A stretch of DNA of 64,000 bases. It comes from Acanthosoma haemorrhoidale. Lineage: Eukaryota > Arthropoda > Insecta > Hemiptera > Acanthosomatidae. Below the pieces are notes generated by a model. The model worked only from the letters and a program-made list of their open reading frames with translations, ran no database searches and was not told the DNA's origin. The translations under genes were made by a program, and so were the position numbers. The stretch lies in the NCBI GenBank assembly GCA_930367205.1, contig OV884009.1:93269189-93333188 (forward strand). The letters are read 5' to 3'. This document shows, in pieces, positions 35,101 through 42,341 of the stretch; position 1 is the first letter of the stretch; every line of letters starts with the position of its first letter.

Positions 35101-35272
35101 ACTTGAATAAAGTTGTAACTTATCTATCTTATGGTCTATGTACTATATGTTGGCTACAAGGATATTAGGTATGTATTATATATACATACGAACCTGGAGG
35201 AAAACGACTTGGCCGGACGGACTCGACAAAAAGCAAGGCGAGAACCGCCACACACAAGATGAAGATCCACAT
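7944..35272 (-). CDS. CYP2-clan cytochrome P450, 5' seven exons (3' exons outside the window)
   Basis: Exons in transcript order: 35272-35194, 32658-32559, 25279-25128, 24731-24580, 21096-20842, 19842-19731, 8124-7944. All have GT-AG borders and all joins keep phase, giving 343 codons plus two bases. The product has a short hydrophobic anchor (MWIFILCVAVLALLF), the proline hinge FPPGPRWIPIIG, SQRYGPLVGVKLG, a helix-C region GDYFTEQKKF, NILWSLVSGQRFELDD, and the I-helix LFVAGPETTS that positions the oxygen-activating Thr. It should be a membrane-bound ER monooxygenase. The style resembles the CYP15/CYP303/CYP305 group, but subfamily is a guess. Helix-C WxxxR is FxxxK here. The ExxR and heme-Cys exons are not visible. 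Introns total about 26 kb and are full of transposons. Confidence 0.85.
8125..8468 (-). other. Start of P450 intron 6, no feature seen
   Basis: AT-rich intron between exon 7 and element B. The right end, TAATATATA, is the target of element B. Confidence 0.6.
8469..8656 (+). repeat. 5' LTR of element B (188 bp)
   Basis: AGTTAAGG...GTTAACT with AATAAAGCAGTC as poly(A) signal. Shares AGTTAAG and TTAATxCCxAAACAT with the A LTR. Confidence 0.92.
8656..8673 (+). other. tRNA-Phe primer-binding site, element B
   Basis: Same 18-mer as in element A, directly at the LTR end. Confidence 0.82.
8744..9391 (+). pseudogene. gag: gag, N-terminal half, element B
   Basis: Starts MTESGVLRQPVVNIVDG, aligned with the element A Gag start. 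The frame opens earlier at 8708, but the homologous Met is at 8744. The match runs to EGFAHERSFLE, where the Cys codon of A is a TGA here. Homologous codons continue past the stop (TMIDASA) to 9417, where an insertion interrupts the gene. Non-functional. Confidence 0.88.
9418..9540 (+). mobile_element. LINE 3' tail inside gag of element B
   Basis: Jockey-like tail (GAATGATGAATTGTAAG, then CCTAATAAAG and a 15-base A run). It is the left end of the composite insertion in gag and closely matches the tail at 1-105. Confidence 0.7.
9541..9843. other. Unrecognised DNA inside the composite insertion
   Basis: About 300 bp with no match seen elsewhere in the window and no open frame. Confidence 0.5.
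9844..10688. repeat. 230-bp tandem array, about 3.7 units
   Basis: Landmark GATAAGTCTTACTCCCGC recurs at a constant 230-bp step (TCT ending at 9850, 10080, 10310, 10540). Units appear identical by eye. Each contains the perfect 12-bp palindrome GACAGCGCTGTC (9943, 10173, 10403, 10633) and the inverted pair TGACAGTTGTCA. The period is not a multiple of 3, so it is not protein-coding. It breaks off at 10688 where the antisense LINE begins. Confidence 0.93.
10689..11917 (-). mobile_element. Jockey-clade LINE, 5' truncated copy
   Basis: On the minus strand it runs from mid-RT to a 3' tail with the TACAATATTTACAG-type repeats and an A-run end. It splits the 230-bp array, which resumes at 11918 after losing about 35 bases. 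The 3' UTR contains tandem copies of a block of about 37 bp. Confidence 0.85.
10999..11914 (-). pseudogene. Jockey LINE ORF2, RT C-terminal half
   Basis: About 300 codons open: VWHAGLLYKLKRYL, SAGVPQGSVLG, the catalytic FADDTAVLSS, WRIKVNEAKC, YLGFHLDKRLTW, and a C-terminal region ending RRLKRQWPRDLL. The motif set is typical of Jockey-clade non-LTR reverse transcriptase. Missing the endonuclease and the first RT motifs because of 5' truncation, so not functional. Confidence 0.88.
11918..12025. repeat. Remnant of the 230-bp tandem array
   Basis: Continues the array unit (GTCAGTGCTATTAAAGG through GACATTCTTGTAT) on the far side of the LINE, showing that the LINE inserted into the array. Confidence 0.85.
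12034..12552 (+). pseudogene. gag: gag, C-terminal half, element B
   Basis: Resumes at the residue matching position S-A-K of the element A Gag. A frameshift lies in a G10 run near 12155-12164. The remainder is open and carries two CCHC knuckles (CHGCGKTGHLVAQC, CFECGEEGHIARQC) and the Ser/Asp/Glu-rich tail, ending GAA GCC TGA at 12550-12552. As in element A, this UGA is in frame with pol. Confidence 0.88.
12553..14354 (+). pseudogene. pol: pol protease, RT and RNase H, element B
   Basis: Protease LIDTGSTNTIVS near 12655; frameshifts near 12730; readable again from 12842 (VVEEMTRDYQIIVGCD). RT is broken by an A-run frameshift near 13275-13286 and another near 13600. The catalytic YMDDLIVFSR is at about 13616. 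RNase H TDASEYALGAILSQE at about 14060 is followed by a frame change at 14155. The gene is interrupted at 14354 by a Jockey insertion. Clearly dead. Confidence 0.88.
14344..14354 (+). repeat. 11-bp target duplication, left copy
   Basis: AATACAATATG, repeated at 16965-16975, brackets the Jockey LINE in pol. Confidence 0.9.
14759..15673 (-). pseudogene. Jockey ORF2, reverse transcriptase part
   Basis: In frame with the endonuclease part. RT motifs: KSPGYDLLTPQILKQLP, FAKPGKPPNDASSYRPISLL, FLDIAQAFDRVWH, SAGVPQGSVLGPILYN and FADDTAVL. A TCA-to-TAA change ends the frame right after the catalytic ADD, and the downstream region is deleted. Non-functional. Confidence 0.88.
15674..16789 (-). pseudogene. 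Jockey ORF2, APE-type endonuclease and N-terminal part
   Basis: Starts MDPSDSLSILLWNANGVRTH. AP-endonuclease motifs: WNANG, ITETRL, GGDFNAKHQHWGS and SSDHSPLLLT, the nuclease that nicks target DNA for priming. The frame ends at a TAA (15674-15676), but homology continues in the same frame (PVSHPLLRDDGSWAASDGD) into the RT part, so this is one nonsense mutation in a single ORF2. Confidence 0.85.
16965..18540 (+). pseudogene. pol: pol RNase H end and integrase, element B
   Basis: Resumes with MEIVYKPGKDNVVADWLSRA. Integrase zinc region HQGKTNHRG...CEIC is in a shifted frame (about 17520-17690). Core motifs DTFTW, SDGGREFDN and GNVERLHS remain readable (about 17740-18020). Stops occur near 17700, 17838, 18375 and 18412. 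The C-terminal GPFKVVVIREHN and HIEQLKLPL match element A. Confidence 0.87.
18844..18858 (+). other. Polypurine tract, element B
   Basis: GGTGGGGGGGGGGA directly before the 3' LTR, matching the PPT position in element A. Confidence 0.8.
18858..19045 (+). repeat. 3' LTR of element B
   Basis: 188 bp with three visible differences from the 5' LTR. Followed by TATATATATAT, matching the left flank. Confidence 0.92.
19046..19730 (-). other. P450 intron 6, exon-6 side, no gene seen
   Basis: AT-rich intron with TA microsatellites near 19046 and 19683-19699. No further element recognised. Confidence 0.6.
19731..19842 (-). CDS. P450 exon 6
   Basis: 112 bp, acceptor TTTTTAAG and donor GTAAGT. Encodes EVIKEHRKTISPFENRDLVD and the following AFLNEM helix, the helix G-H region. 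Phase 0 in, phase 1 out. Confidence 0.83.
20160..20760 (+). mobile_element. Old degenerate Jockey LINE fragment in intron 5
   Basis: Decayed similarity to the Jockey ORF2 C-terminus and 3' region (QSKVLRTAVN, then YNPPQRLYK; compare 45593-45830), followed by rearranged pieces and a tail-like TGTATGAATGACATCATTC. Reading frame lost. Confidence 0.6.
20842..21096 (-). CDS. P450 exon 5
   Basis: 255 bp, phase 0 both ends, acceptor TTTTCAAG and donor GTATAA. Encodes EEIRLPESVDVSILN, NILWSLVSGQRFELDD and DMSGGVINQMPFLRFIAPEL, the helix E-F block conserved in CYP2-clan enzymes. Confidence 0.88.
21273..21381 (+). repeat. Short dispersed repeat (about 108 bp), copy 2
   Basis: Same block as 7763-7868 with about four differences, in intron 4 and without the 95-bp flanking repeats. 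Confidence 0.7.
21550..22740 (-). mobile_element. Jockey-clade LINE, 5' truncated and decayed, in intron 4
   Basis: Tail (ATTCATACCATATTTACAA) at the left and RT at the right. Open piece 22758-22405 carries IKAGVPQGSVPGPILYN, FADDTAVLSS and WRIKVNEAKC. Frameshifts and gaps follow toward the C-terminus (22260-22420). Older than the 14355-16964 copy. Confidence 0.85.
22741..24579. other. P450 intron 4 remainder
   Basis: AT-rich. 22745-22975 loosely resembles another LINE tail (GTTATGAATGAGATCATTC, compare 20725-20760). Otherwise nothing recognisable. Confidence 0.5.
24580..24731 (-). CDS. P450 exon 4 (helix C)
   Basis: 152 bp, acceptor TTGTTGTAG and donor GTGAAT. Encodes GLVFVDGDYFTEQKKFVMK and SFGLNRGIMEDRISVETEDL. 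The position of the usual W-x-x-x-R that contacts a heme propionate reads F-T-E-Q-K. Confidence 0.87.
25128..25279 (-). CDS. P450 exon 3
   Basis: 152 bp, acceptor GAGAGCAG and donor GTCAGT. Encodes YGPLVGVKLGINKLVIGTN and FEARPDGFFFRFRSFGERLG. The acceptor has a weak pyrimidine tract, but phase with exons 2 and 4 is exact (AG plus G gives Arg). Confidence 0.86.
25300..30980. other. P450 intron 2, mostly featureless AT-rich sequence
   Basis: Apart from the dispersed repeat at 25915-26065, I see no gene or classifiable element. Short open frames (for example 26658-27005) show no recognisable protein similarity. Confidence 0.5.
25915..26065 (+). repeat. Dispersed repeat, copy 1 (partner 37925-38060)
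   Basis: Shares GTGCTGACCCC, GCAG, CCAACT, ACGTCAACATTTTTACGCT and surrounding bases with 37925-38060, about three quarters identical by eye. Unknown family, one copy on each side of P450 exon 1. Confidence 0.65.
30985..31970. repeat. Foldback structure: about 140-bp inverted repeats around a 705-bp core
   Basis: The left arm (about 30985-31127) and the reverse complement of the right arm (about 31832-31970) agree at roughly 90%. Both arms share GGTACA, TTTTATAAAAATTGC, ATATTAATCATCTGCTACGTCAA, AAGATGTGTTAAGAATAAC and TAAAGATAATTTTTATATTT in inverted order. The core holds an old Jockey fragment. Could be a long-TIR DNA transposon or an inverted duplication. Confidence 0.75.
31195..31545 (+). 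mobile_element. Old Jockey LINE fragment inside the foldback core
   Basis: Nucleotide resemblance to the Jockey ORF2 end at 45433-45850: AAGAAACTAACAAACGATTC, AACAGAAAAC, CCCACGGAATAGA, GAGGTGGCCTTGCGACCT. Heavily mutated, no frame. Confidence 0.5.
32110..32230 (-). pseudogene. mariner-type transposase relic (helix-turn-helix end)
   Basis: The minus-strand frame reads FWFKPFSARNTSLQNEPRSGR, matching the WF-K-F-x-x-G-x-x-S-L-x-D/N-E-P-R-S-G-R signature at the end of the mariner DNA-binding domain. No DDE catalytic part seen. Sequence upstream in the frame is only loosely similar. Confidence 0.5.
32559..32658 (-). CDS. P450 exon 2
   Basis: 100 bp, acceptor TTTTTTCGTAG and donor GTATTG. Encodes PRWIPIIGNYYMFFKLRQ and YTHLVWEWLSQ. 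Phase 1 in, phase 2 out. Confidence 0.87.
32869..33284 (+). mobile_element. Tc1-type transposon, internally deleted (416 bp)
   Basis: Flanked by TA at 32867-32868 and 33285-33286. Terminal repeats CAGTAGTGGTCAA and, inverted, CATTAGTGGTCAA (one mismatch), typical of Tc1 elements. The core retains the start of a transposase: ISERVISFSLEGKSRREIAK from about 33033, then a shifted frame with GRPRCGRTRKTTQK. The catalytic DDE domain is missing, so it is non-autonomous. Confidence 0.82.
33033..33225 (+). pseudogene. Tc1 transposase N-terminal relic
   Basis: Starts MVRYASIDISERVISFSLEG; the LEGKSRREIAKML pattern is the first helix-turn-helix of Tc1 transposases. After a deletion and frameshift near 33125 it continues SGRPRCGRTRKTT, the GRPR/AT-hook-like linker. 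No catalytic residues remain. Confidence 0.72.
33892..34023 (+). pseudogene. MADF-like domain fragment
   Basis: Forty-three codons, MEFLNLYKGEPIIWNPHHQG then KCRNKVYCAWKTIQNNISKE, fit the MADF pattern (Y-x-x-x-P-x-L/I-W-x-P, spaced basic residues, then A-W-x-x-I). MADF domains are DNA-binding modules of insect regulators and of some PIF/Harbinger-type transposon proteins. Upstream codons in frame contain stops. Too short to assign. A relic is more likely than a gene. Confidence 0.45.
34024..35193. other. P450 intron 1 remainder, no gene seen
   Basis: AT-rich intron with short homopolymers (C/G run at 34954-34963). No element recognised. Confidence 0.55.
35194..35272 (-). CDS. P450 exon 1 (start codon and membrane anchor)
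   Basis: ATG at 35272-35270; encodes MWIFILCVAVLALLFVES and VRPSRFPPG, the hydrophobic signal-anchor followed by a proline-rich hinge. Donor GTTCGT. This start is supported by the anchor, the hinge and a TATA box just upstream. Confidence 0.86.
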
Positions 35273-35308
35273 TCTCCTGAAGACTGGTGGCTCCTCCCTG
35301 GCTCCTCC

Positions 35309-35316
35309 CTTTTATA
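35309..35316 (-). promoter_or_regulatory. TATA box of the P450 gene
   Basis: TATAAAAG on the minus strand, 37 bp before the ATG, so the 5' leader would be only about 10 nt. A tandem GGCTCCTCCCT pair lies between it and the start codon (35290-35310). Confidence 0.6.
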
Positions 35317-35661
35317 ACCTAGTCACAAAATAAAAAAGACAATGGACACTATTTTTGAGTTTCTCCCCGGCTTCTGGTCTATTTTCTTCTTGACCTTCGC
35401 CCTCTGTTTCTTTCCTCTTTGGGAAGTTGATAACAAAAGGGAATAGAACCTATGTTAATACATCCTTACTGCTATGACTATTTAAAAAATAAATTATCCA
35501 TATCCTGTTTTCAACAACAATAACTTAATAATGTTTTCTCGTTGGATGTACAAAAGAAATGTTGTTCTGCCTCAAGGTCTCAAAAGAAGATTTTATATAA
35601 TATTTGAGAAGTTACCAATAAGGTATGCAATAATGGAAGGGTGGAGCAATGATTTTAAAAT

Positions 35662-35765
35662 ATGTAATCAAATATGTTCTGTAGTATGTCATGGAGCTGA
35701 CTGAATAAATGAATTGTGGACTGGAGGTTATGTAAAAATTAATACTTGTAGAGAGACTCAAGCCT
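35662..35765. repeat. 104-bp direct repeat, left copy
   Basis: Appears identical to 36518-36621 (ATGTAATCAAATATG to GAGACTCAAGCCT). The pair brackets 752 bp that include a Jockey tail. Confidence 0.88.
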
Positions 35766-36087
35766 TTAAAAAAAAACTGTTTTCGCATCATGCAAATTTT
35801 AAAATATCTCTTTTTGGAATTTTATGTATTTTCTCTTTAAAATATTAACATTGATAACTGCTTACAACTTTAACCAAATCGCAAAGTTGTTAAATCCATC
35901 GAATGAACCAATCGATAAGGCTCAATGGCTAACGAAACAAAGTTTTTATTTGATTAAAAAGTATATTTTTTTCTTGCAGGTGTTGTGTACAGGAGTACTA
36001 CCAAGGATTCTTTTCAAGGGAATTCGAAGAAAAAAATCAAATCAACTGTGATTCATCATACAATTAAAAGTTTCCTTAAATTAAATC
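35766..36087. other. Segment between the direct repeats, no gene seen
   Basis: An open frame at 35824-36051 has no recognisable similarity. A splice-like TTTTTTTCTTGCAG occurs at 35967-35980, but no neighbouring exon was found. Confidence 0.4.
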
Positions 36088-36301
36088 CAACCTTGTGGAC
36101 TTGGGGTGCCTCTGGGCTGTTTGTAAATATTGTATGAATGAGCGAGTGAATGATGAATTGTAAATATTGTATGAATGAGCAAGTGAATGATGAATTGTAA
36201 ATATGGTATGAATGAGAGCATTTATCTCAATTACTTATTGCCTAATAAAAGGCAGATTGTAATTTTATCTTAATAAAAATTGTTTTAATAAAAAAAAAAA
36301 A
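36088..36301 (+). mobile_element. Jockey LINE 3' tail with 12-bp target duplication
   Basis: 5'-truncated to the 3' UTR (CAACCTTGTGGACTTGGGG onward), with about 2.5 tandem copies of a 37-bp block (GTAAATATTGTATGAATGAG...), then CCTAATAAAAGGCAG and an A run. Flanked by TTAAATTAAATC at 36076-36087 and 36302-36313. Confidence 0.9.
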
Positions 36302-36517
36302 TTAAATTAAATCATTGTACAGTTAAACCGGATGTCTGGATCTTTTATTTTATACCCTGTTTAAGATGATAAGAAAATTTTTTGTTGATTAATTATGAGT
36401 AATGGATTAATTATATACGCTTCATTATTTTTCATAAAGTCGCTTTTATTTTTATCATTATCTAGTAAATGTTCCATAAAATATAAAAAAATTGACTTTT
36501 TAATTACTGATTAAAAA

Positions 36518-36621
36518 ATGTAATCAAATATGTTCTGTAGTATGTCATGGAGCTGACTGAATAAATGAATTGTGGACTGGAGGTTATGTAAAAATTAATA
36601 CTTGTAGAGAGACTCAAGCCT
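36518..36621. repeat. 104-bp direct repeat, right copy
   Basis: Second copy of 35662-35765. Confidence 0.88.
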
Positions 36622-37924
36622 ATTTATTTATTTATAGCTATTTATTATTTTTCAAAGGGGTGGTTTTATTTTGATAATCAATGGAGTATCAAATGGAGCT
36701 ATCACGCAAAACATGCCTCTAAAAATCCAAGAGTTGTGTTAGAAGTTACGAAAACAATGTGAATGGCACTTTTAATAAACATTTGTACTCTAGTCAATGA
36801 CCAATTACATAATAAATTTTAGTATTTTTTTTTTATTTTCACTTGATATTTATTTAAAGATAAGGTTAATTTCATACAAAAATTAATTAAGTGTGTTTCA
36901 AGGTTGTAAATATGTTAATCAAAAACACCTTTTATCGCAGTATACATACAAGAGTCTCACAGGGCAAAGAGAAAGGTGCTCCACACGAGAGGAACGCCCT
37001 ACGCTTCATTAGTGCTCCTAGTCTATAATTCTTACAAACCGGACTTTACACTCGATACACAACGCACTACAATATACAGTTAGAGGTAGGTCAGGAGAGA
37101 ATTCCATTAATAGAAGATAAGAAAAGAGAGTTGTTTCAGTGGCTACGTAACGTAAACCAACTTCTATAAATTATACCTAATACTCAACTTTTATTAACAT
37201 CATCCTTCCATAAACTGATCTGTTTTCGTACTGCCGTAGTTGTCGGAATAATCAAGTTTGCCAGAGGTTAGGTTACAGTTCGCTTGTGCCGGTGCAGTGT
37301 TTGTTTCTAGCCTAGGTGTTCGTGGTGGACCCACAAAATATATTCATCACCACTCGTCCTAGAAAAGAATGGGTAACTTACGGATAGCCCGCGAATATTG
37401 TCACATGTCGGTACATAAGAGTGTTAACCCCGAAGTGAGAATAGGTTTATACGAAATTTCTTTGTTCCTCTTGACTCTAAATTTCTCAGCTTATAAGTTT
37501 TCTTTGAAGTGGCTAGCTACAGACAGATGTGTCATACCTCCCCAATTATTACATCGCTCACAATCTATTTTTTCTCTTTCTTCGGTGTACGTATTTTCGT
37601 ATTTACCGTGATGTCAGACTAGTCTGGTAGTCTTTCGTTGAACCAAACATAGTTGTCAGAGGAAATCGCCCTTACGCCCATCTATTTCAACAAGTCTGGA
37701 AGATTTATGATTGGGTTCCATCGACTATTGCTTCTTTTCCATTTTTTATTTTATTTATGAACCTGATCATTTTTCTGAGACCAATAAATTCCTCTTGCGC
37801 AGCTCACAAATGTCGGAATGAATCTGTCCAGCAAGTAGCGTACATAGGTGGATGGTCAATGGATATGATTCGCCCTGAGCGACACGTATGTTGGGGTGGC
37901 ATTTGTTTTATATTTTTATTTAAA
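36622..37924. other. Non-coding stretch, no gene seen
   Basis: AT-rich. Short frames at 37369-37611 and 37757-37978 lack recognisable motifs. Confidence 0.5.
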
Positions 37925-38060
37925 TTATATAAAAATAAACAATATAATAATATTGTACTCAACAGAATCAATGATTAAAATAAGAATGCAATTATCGAAA
38001 AATCGTGCTGACCCCGGCAGCCCAACTCGACGTCAACATTTTTACGCTAAAAAGGAAACA
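37925..38060 (+). repeat. Dispersed repeat, copy 2 (partner 25915-26065)
   Basis: Same order of blocks as copy 1, including GACGTCAACATTTTTACGCT. Confidence 0.65.
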
Positions 38061-38299
38061 CGTGAGCCGTAAATTTCGAAATCATTCTTCTCAAAAAATT
38101 AGTTGATTAAAACATAACATGTATGGTAGGATATAAAATTATAAGATTTGGAATATAAAATGGTTTACATAATTCATAAAGATGATAGTAATGATAATTA
38201 ACTAGTTATATAAAAGATAGAAAATAATAATGAAAAAAATATATGAAATTTTCTTTCGATGATAAATTATAAATTTTTTTACATCAGGATCTCTTATAC

Positions 38300-39480
38300 G
38301 AGTCTTGGTTAAAATCTTATATTCGAATAGGGATTTCCAAAGTTTTATTTGATTGCTCCTTCAACATATTGCAACTTTTGGTGCTACATGATATACTACT
38401 TAATGGTACTATGCATTTTATATCGATGAAATCTTCTATTGTGTCCATTTGTAAGTCGTGGTGAAGTTGTTTGTTTCTGAGGAACCAGGGAGCGTACACA
38501 GCAATCATTAAAATATTATTTTTGAAAACTTGCAGCCTTTTGACCATTGAACTGCGATACTCCCCATACTGGGATTAAAATGGCAAACCCGGTTTCAGTT
38601 GAGCTTTCCTATGCGTGATGGGATATAAGACTGCTATCCTAGAATTTGCCACGGTAAGTTTATTATTGATGTCACTGTTCCACGACAAACTGCAATCTAC
38701 ATGGACTCCGGGTATCTTAAAGCTTTATTTTGATCATTCCAAATTACGGTTTTATTGTTGAGAGTTAGCTCAGGTGGATTTAAAGGGCACCGAAAGGTGA
38801 ACATTTTTGTTAAACTTTTGTGTGGGTTGAGAATACAGCTGGTAAAGTACCCTTTCCGATCGTCCAGGCTAATCTGGAGCATATTACGTGCCGTGACACT
38901 GTCTTCATGTTGGTAAAGCACAGTAATAGCTAAATAAGTAATAAAGAAGTAATAGCTAACGATGTTGTGGGAAAATGATATTATATTAAATTGGTAATAG
39001 AACAGAACCCCGTGGATTGCCTGCACTATTACATATGGTTGAAGATTAATAGTTGTTAACTCCTACTGTTCGTTCCTTGAAAAATGAATTTATAATTTTA
39101 AATAGGCAGAGAGGAACATCATTTTGCTTAAATTTGTACAGAAGCCCCCAGAGTGGCAGACTTTGTCGAACGCTTGACGCAAGTCGAAAAATAAGGCAAT
39201 CGTTTGTTAATTCATCGTGAAACCGTGAACAATGTGGGTACAATAAATGGTTGGTCTTGATGATTGGTGTAGGGTTGAATGGTTCTACTGGAACCCAAAC
39301 TGGAAATCAGGAATGATACGACTAGCATGGAAAAACGAGGAGAGCCGCTTTTTTATTACTGATTCCAGCAACTTGTTTAAACCAGGTATTAAGCTTATCG
39401 GTCTATAGTTTTCGATTTATTGTGATGCTTTATCTGGATACAGTAGATTTTTTATAGCTATAGCATGGAACAGGGGAAAT
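38300..39480 (-). pseudogene. Degenerate Jockey-like LINE ORF2, a different family
   Basis: Minus-strand pieces in several frames read in LINE order: ALFFDLRQAFDKV (about 39160-39200), LLYKFKQNDVPLCLFKIINS (39140), LNPHKSLTKMFTFRCPLNPP (about 38810), and APWFLRNKQLHHDLQMDTIE (about 38450). These correspond to RT block 3, the post-RT region and the C-terminus of Jockey-type ORF2. The catalytic ADD block is not readable. Clearly older than and different from the main Jockey family here. Confidence 0.72.
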
Positions 39481-39599
39481 AAATTTTGACAATGTTATTG
39501 AAGAAAAAAATAAATATAGAAAAACACGCTTATAGAGGGTCTTTCATTAAGCGCTTCCTATCTTTAAATTTAAATAAAACAAAGTGTGTGTGAGATATC

Positions 39600-40227
39600 A
39601 TTGAAATTTTTTATTCGTTTGTCCTATCGATCCCATTACGTATGGAACATCGTGGAAATGTCCGCCGCGGCTTCGCTGGGTGGCGTGCATCTGAAATGTC
39701 CAATTTTTCATGACTAGCGCATAAATCAGGCTGAATATGACCGATGATGGCATGGGTTATGTTGGGTTTGAGGACCGCTGTGATTTGTAGACCTGTGACC
39801 CGGTCAAATCGTACGATCTTGGTGGCCAGTTCACATCACCTCCACGTGAGATGACCACACGTCGTTGTCTATGGTCGTTTACCTTCAGCTCCTGGGTAAG
39901 TTGAATTCTGTACGGGTGCAGGTCCAAGTCACGACGCAAAATTCGCCAAGTTGTGGTCTGCGAAAGACCGAGTTCTTGTGAGTGACGCGAAATCGACTGT
40001 CTCGGATTCTCCTGCACACTCTCGCGGACAGCGGCGATGTTTTCGGCAGATCTTGCGTTTCGTTGACGTACGGGTTTTGGTTGATTGTTTACTGAACCAG
40101 TAGACTCAAATTTATCCATCACACTGCGAATAGTCCTCTTGGTAGGACGGTTATGGCGACCGCGGAACCTTGCCCGAACAGAACACTCATATTGATAAAA
40201 CAAGAGAGTAGAGCCTGTTAGGTTCAT
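39600..40227 (-). pseudogene. Tc1/mariner-superfamily transposase, internally deleted
   Basis: N-terminal helix-turn-helix (RPTKRTIRSVMDKFESTGSV, then LGLSQTTTWRILRRDLDLHPYRIQ and HQELK-like VNDHRQRR), fused directly to a late catalytic segment, GDVNWPPRSYDLTG, then VYKSQR; further downstream frames give MKNWTFQM and RSRGGHFHDV. In related transposases the DDE core lies between these two parts and is missing here. Similar proteins are common in arthropod genomes. Confidence 0.75.
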
Positions 40228-40429
40228 TATGGCATAACATTGAAAAATACTTGAGCTATTAGTTTTTCACGTTTGAATCGCAATATACCAAACGGACCAT
40301 CCATATTGTTATTCATGATCACCACCTAACTAACCACTGTTGTAATAAGTTAGCTGTTAAGTGTTTTGGGTTTAGCTAGTAATTAATTTAATGAAGTATG
40401 CGAGGATAACTGCTTGATATATCGTTCTG

Positions 40430-42341
40430 CAGAATCTACTCCTGATTCACATTTTAGTTACTTCTTTCACACAAAGATGGCTAGTCCTCTGCAATGAGCA
40501 TCAATCAAAAAGAAACATAAGCTTATTATGAAAATGTATAAGTATTTTGGTGTTGTTCTCATCTGAGTTAAAGAGTCATGGCATGAGCCGCGCGTAACTC
40601 AGCATTTCCCGCCTTGAGTAAGAATAAACAGTCCGACCGTTGGAGTTAACCAAAATTTATCATATATTTTTTTTTGAAACTATGGAAAAATTTATTTATT
40701 AATCGGAGATGTAGGTATTAGTTAAAGGTGTGTAGAATAACCAGTCTGGTTGTCCACTTACAGCTAACGACATGACCCAAAAGTGTGACACTGTAAAAAA
40801 TATACTATCCAAAACCCATTTTATGCCAATAAATCCTCTCGATGTGATTGTTCATATAATGTAGTAAAACAATTGATAGAATGATTTAAATTTACGATAA
40901 TTAAAGAAAGATCATGAACCACATGCCAGGACTCGTAAATAGTAGTAATGGTGTTGTAGTTTTTGCAACCCGTACTACCTTTTATACAAAGCTTTACACC
41001 TGGACTAAATGTTCTTTTTTTTTTTTTTTATTACTCTGTTGTGATCGGTATTTTTTTAACTTTGTACTGTTGCTATTTCAAGTTTAACTTTTTGGTTTGT
41101 GTTCTCATGATTCACAGATCGATATTTGGTTTGGTAAAATTATTTCAGGTAATATGGTACTAATGCGTTCACGTTATGTGAATTTCAAGCCACTATATTG
41201 CATTTTCAATAGAGTTCTTATTTTTTGGTAGTTTAGAGTCTGCCTCCAGCATATAGCGTTTAGTTATAAAAGTAACGAAAACATTATTTTTTCTTTTCTC
41301 ATTTTTTTTTTTTTATTTAACTTATTCCACTCTATAGGAGGGAAAAAGGATGATCGACCACACCATAGTGCCTACTTTGTGACGTATATTCCTTTTTTTT
41401 CAAAATATCAAAACTTTCATTTAAAAGCTGAACTATAAAACTGCTTAATCAATGTCATTTTATAATTGCCGAGACCGAAAAGAGTAGCTCTATTTTCATT
41501 CAGGTATGGGATGGGGTCGTTGTCTTTTTTTTTTTTTATCTGTCTGTTTAACAATAAAAGGATGGAAAAAGTGAAAAATATACCATCGATTGATATTCAC
41601 GCGACTCCAAGACAAGAACTACTGGGTATTTTTCAAAAATAAAAAATGTTTTTGTTTTGTTATTAACGGTTTATTTGTTAATTTAATACAAATATGAGGT
41701 GAACGCATTTTTTTTATTCGTAATAAATATATTTTATTGGTCTTAATTTTTAAAAATTTTACATTTAATTATTGAGGAGTTTTTTTTTTTTGTGTTACTG
41801 ATTACATGAAATGTTTTCTATTGATAAATTATGTTTTTATTGGTGAATTGGGTGACATTGTGAGGTTAATAATGATATTACGTGACTGCTGTATAAAAAA
41901 AACTTTTTTTCAAGAAACCATCATTTTATTTGAAGAATGAATTGAAAATTTAATAAAAAAATCGGCTTTATCAACAATAAATACAATATTTCTATTGTTA
42001 GCTCCAAAAATTTGATGTTTTTGGGTGGGTTACTGTCATTGATGTGAAAAAGTTGGAAAGTTAAATATTTAATATTATTTGAGTAGTGACTAGAGAAATC
42101 TTAAATGTGAGAAAGAAGACGGTCAGTTAGTCAATATATACGGGGGAAACTTTATCAAGTTTACTTTTGTTTCTTTACATACTTCACGTTATTATTTGTT
42201 ACTAAAGATTCAACAAACACAGGGGTTTTGTTGCAGATGGATTCAAAATTTCAGTTGTATTGTATATAATTTATATCAGGTATCGCAGAACATACTTTCA
42301 GACAGACAAAATTTGATCACCCCGTTTGAAATGTCAGTGCA
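40430..42341. other. AT-rich non-coding stretch
   Basis: Many T-runs (41015, 41300, 41530, 41785). No gene or classifiable element seen. Confidence 0.55.

Noticed and set aside
37369..37978. Two hydrophobic short frames as small membrane proteins
   Set aside because: AT-driven composition, no start context, no splice partner, no similarity.
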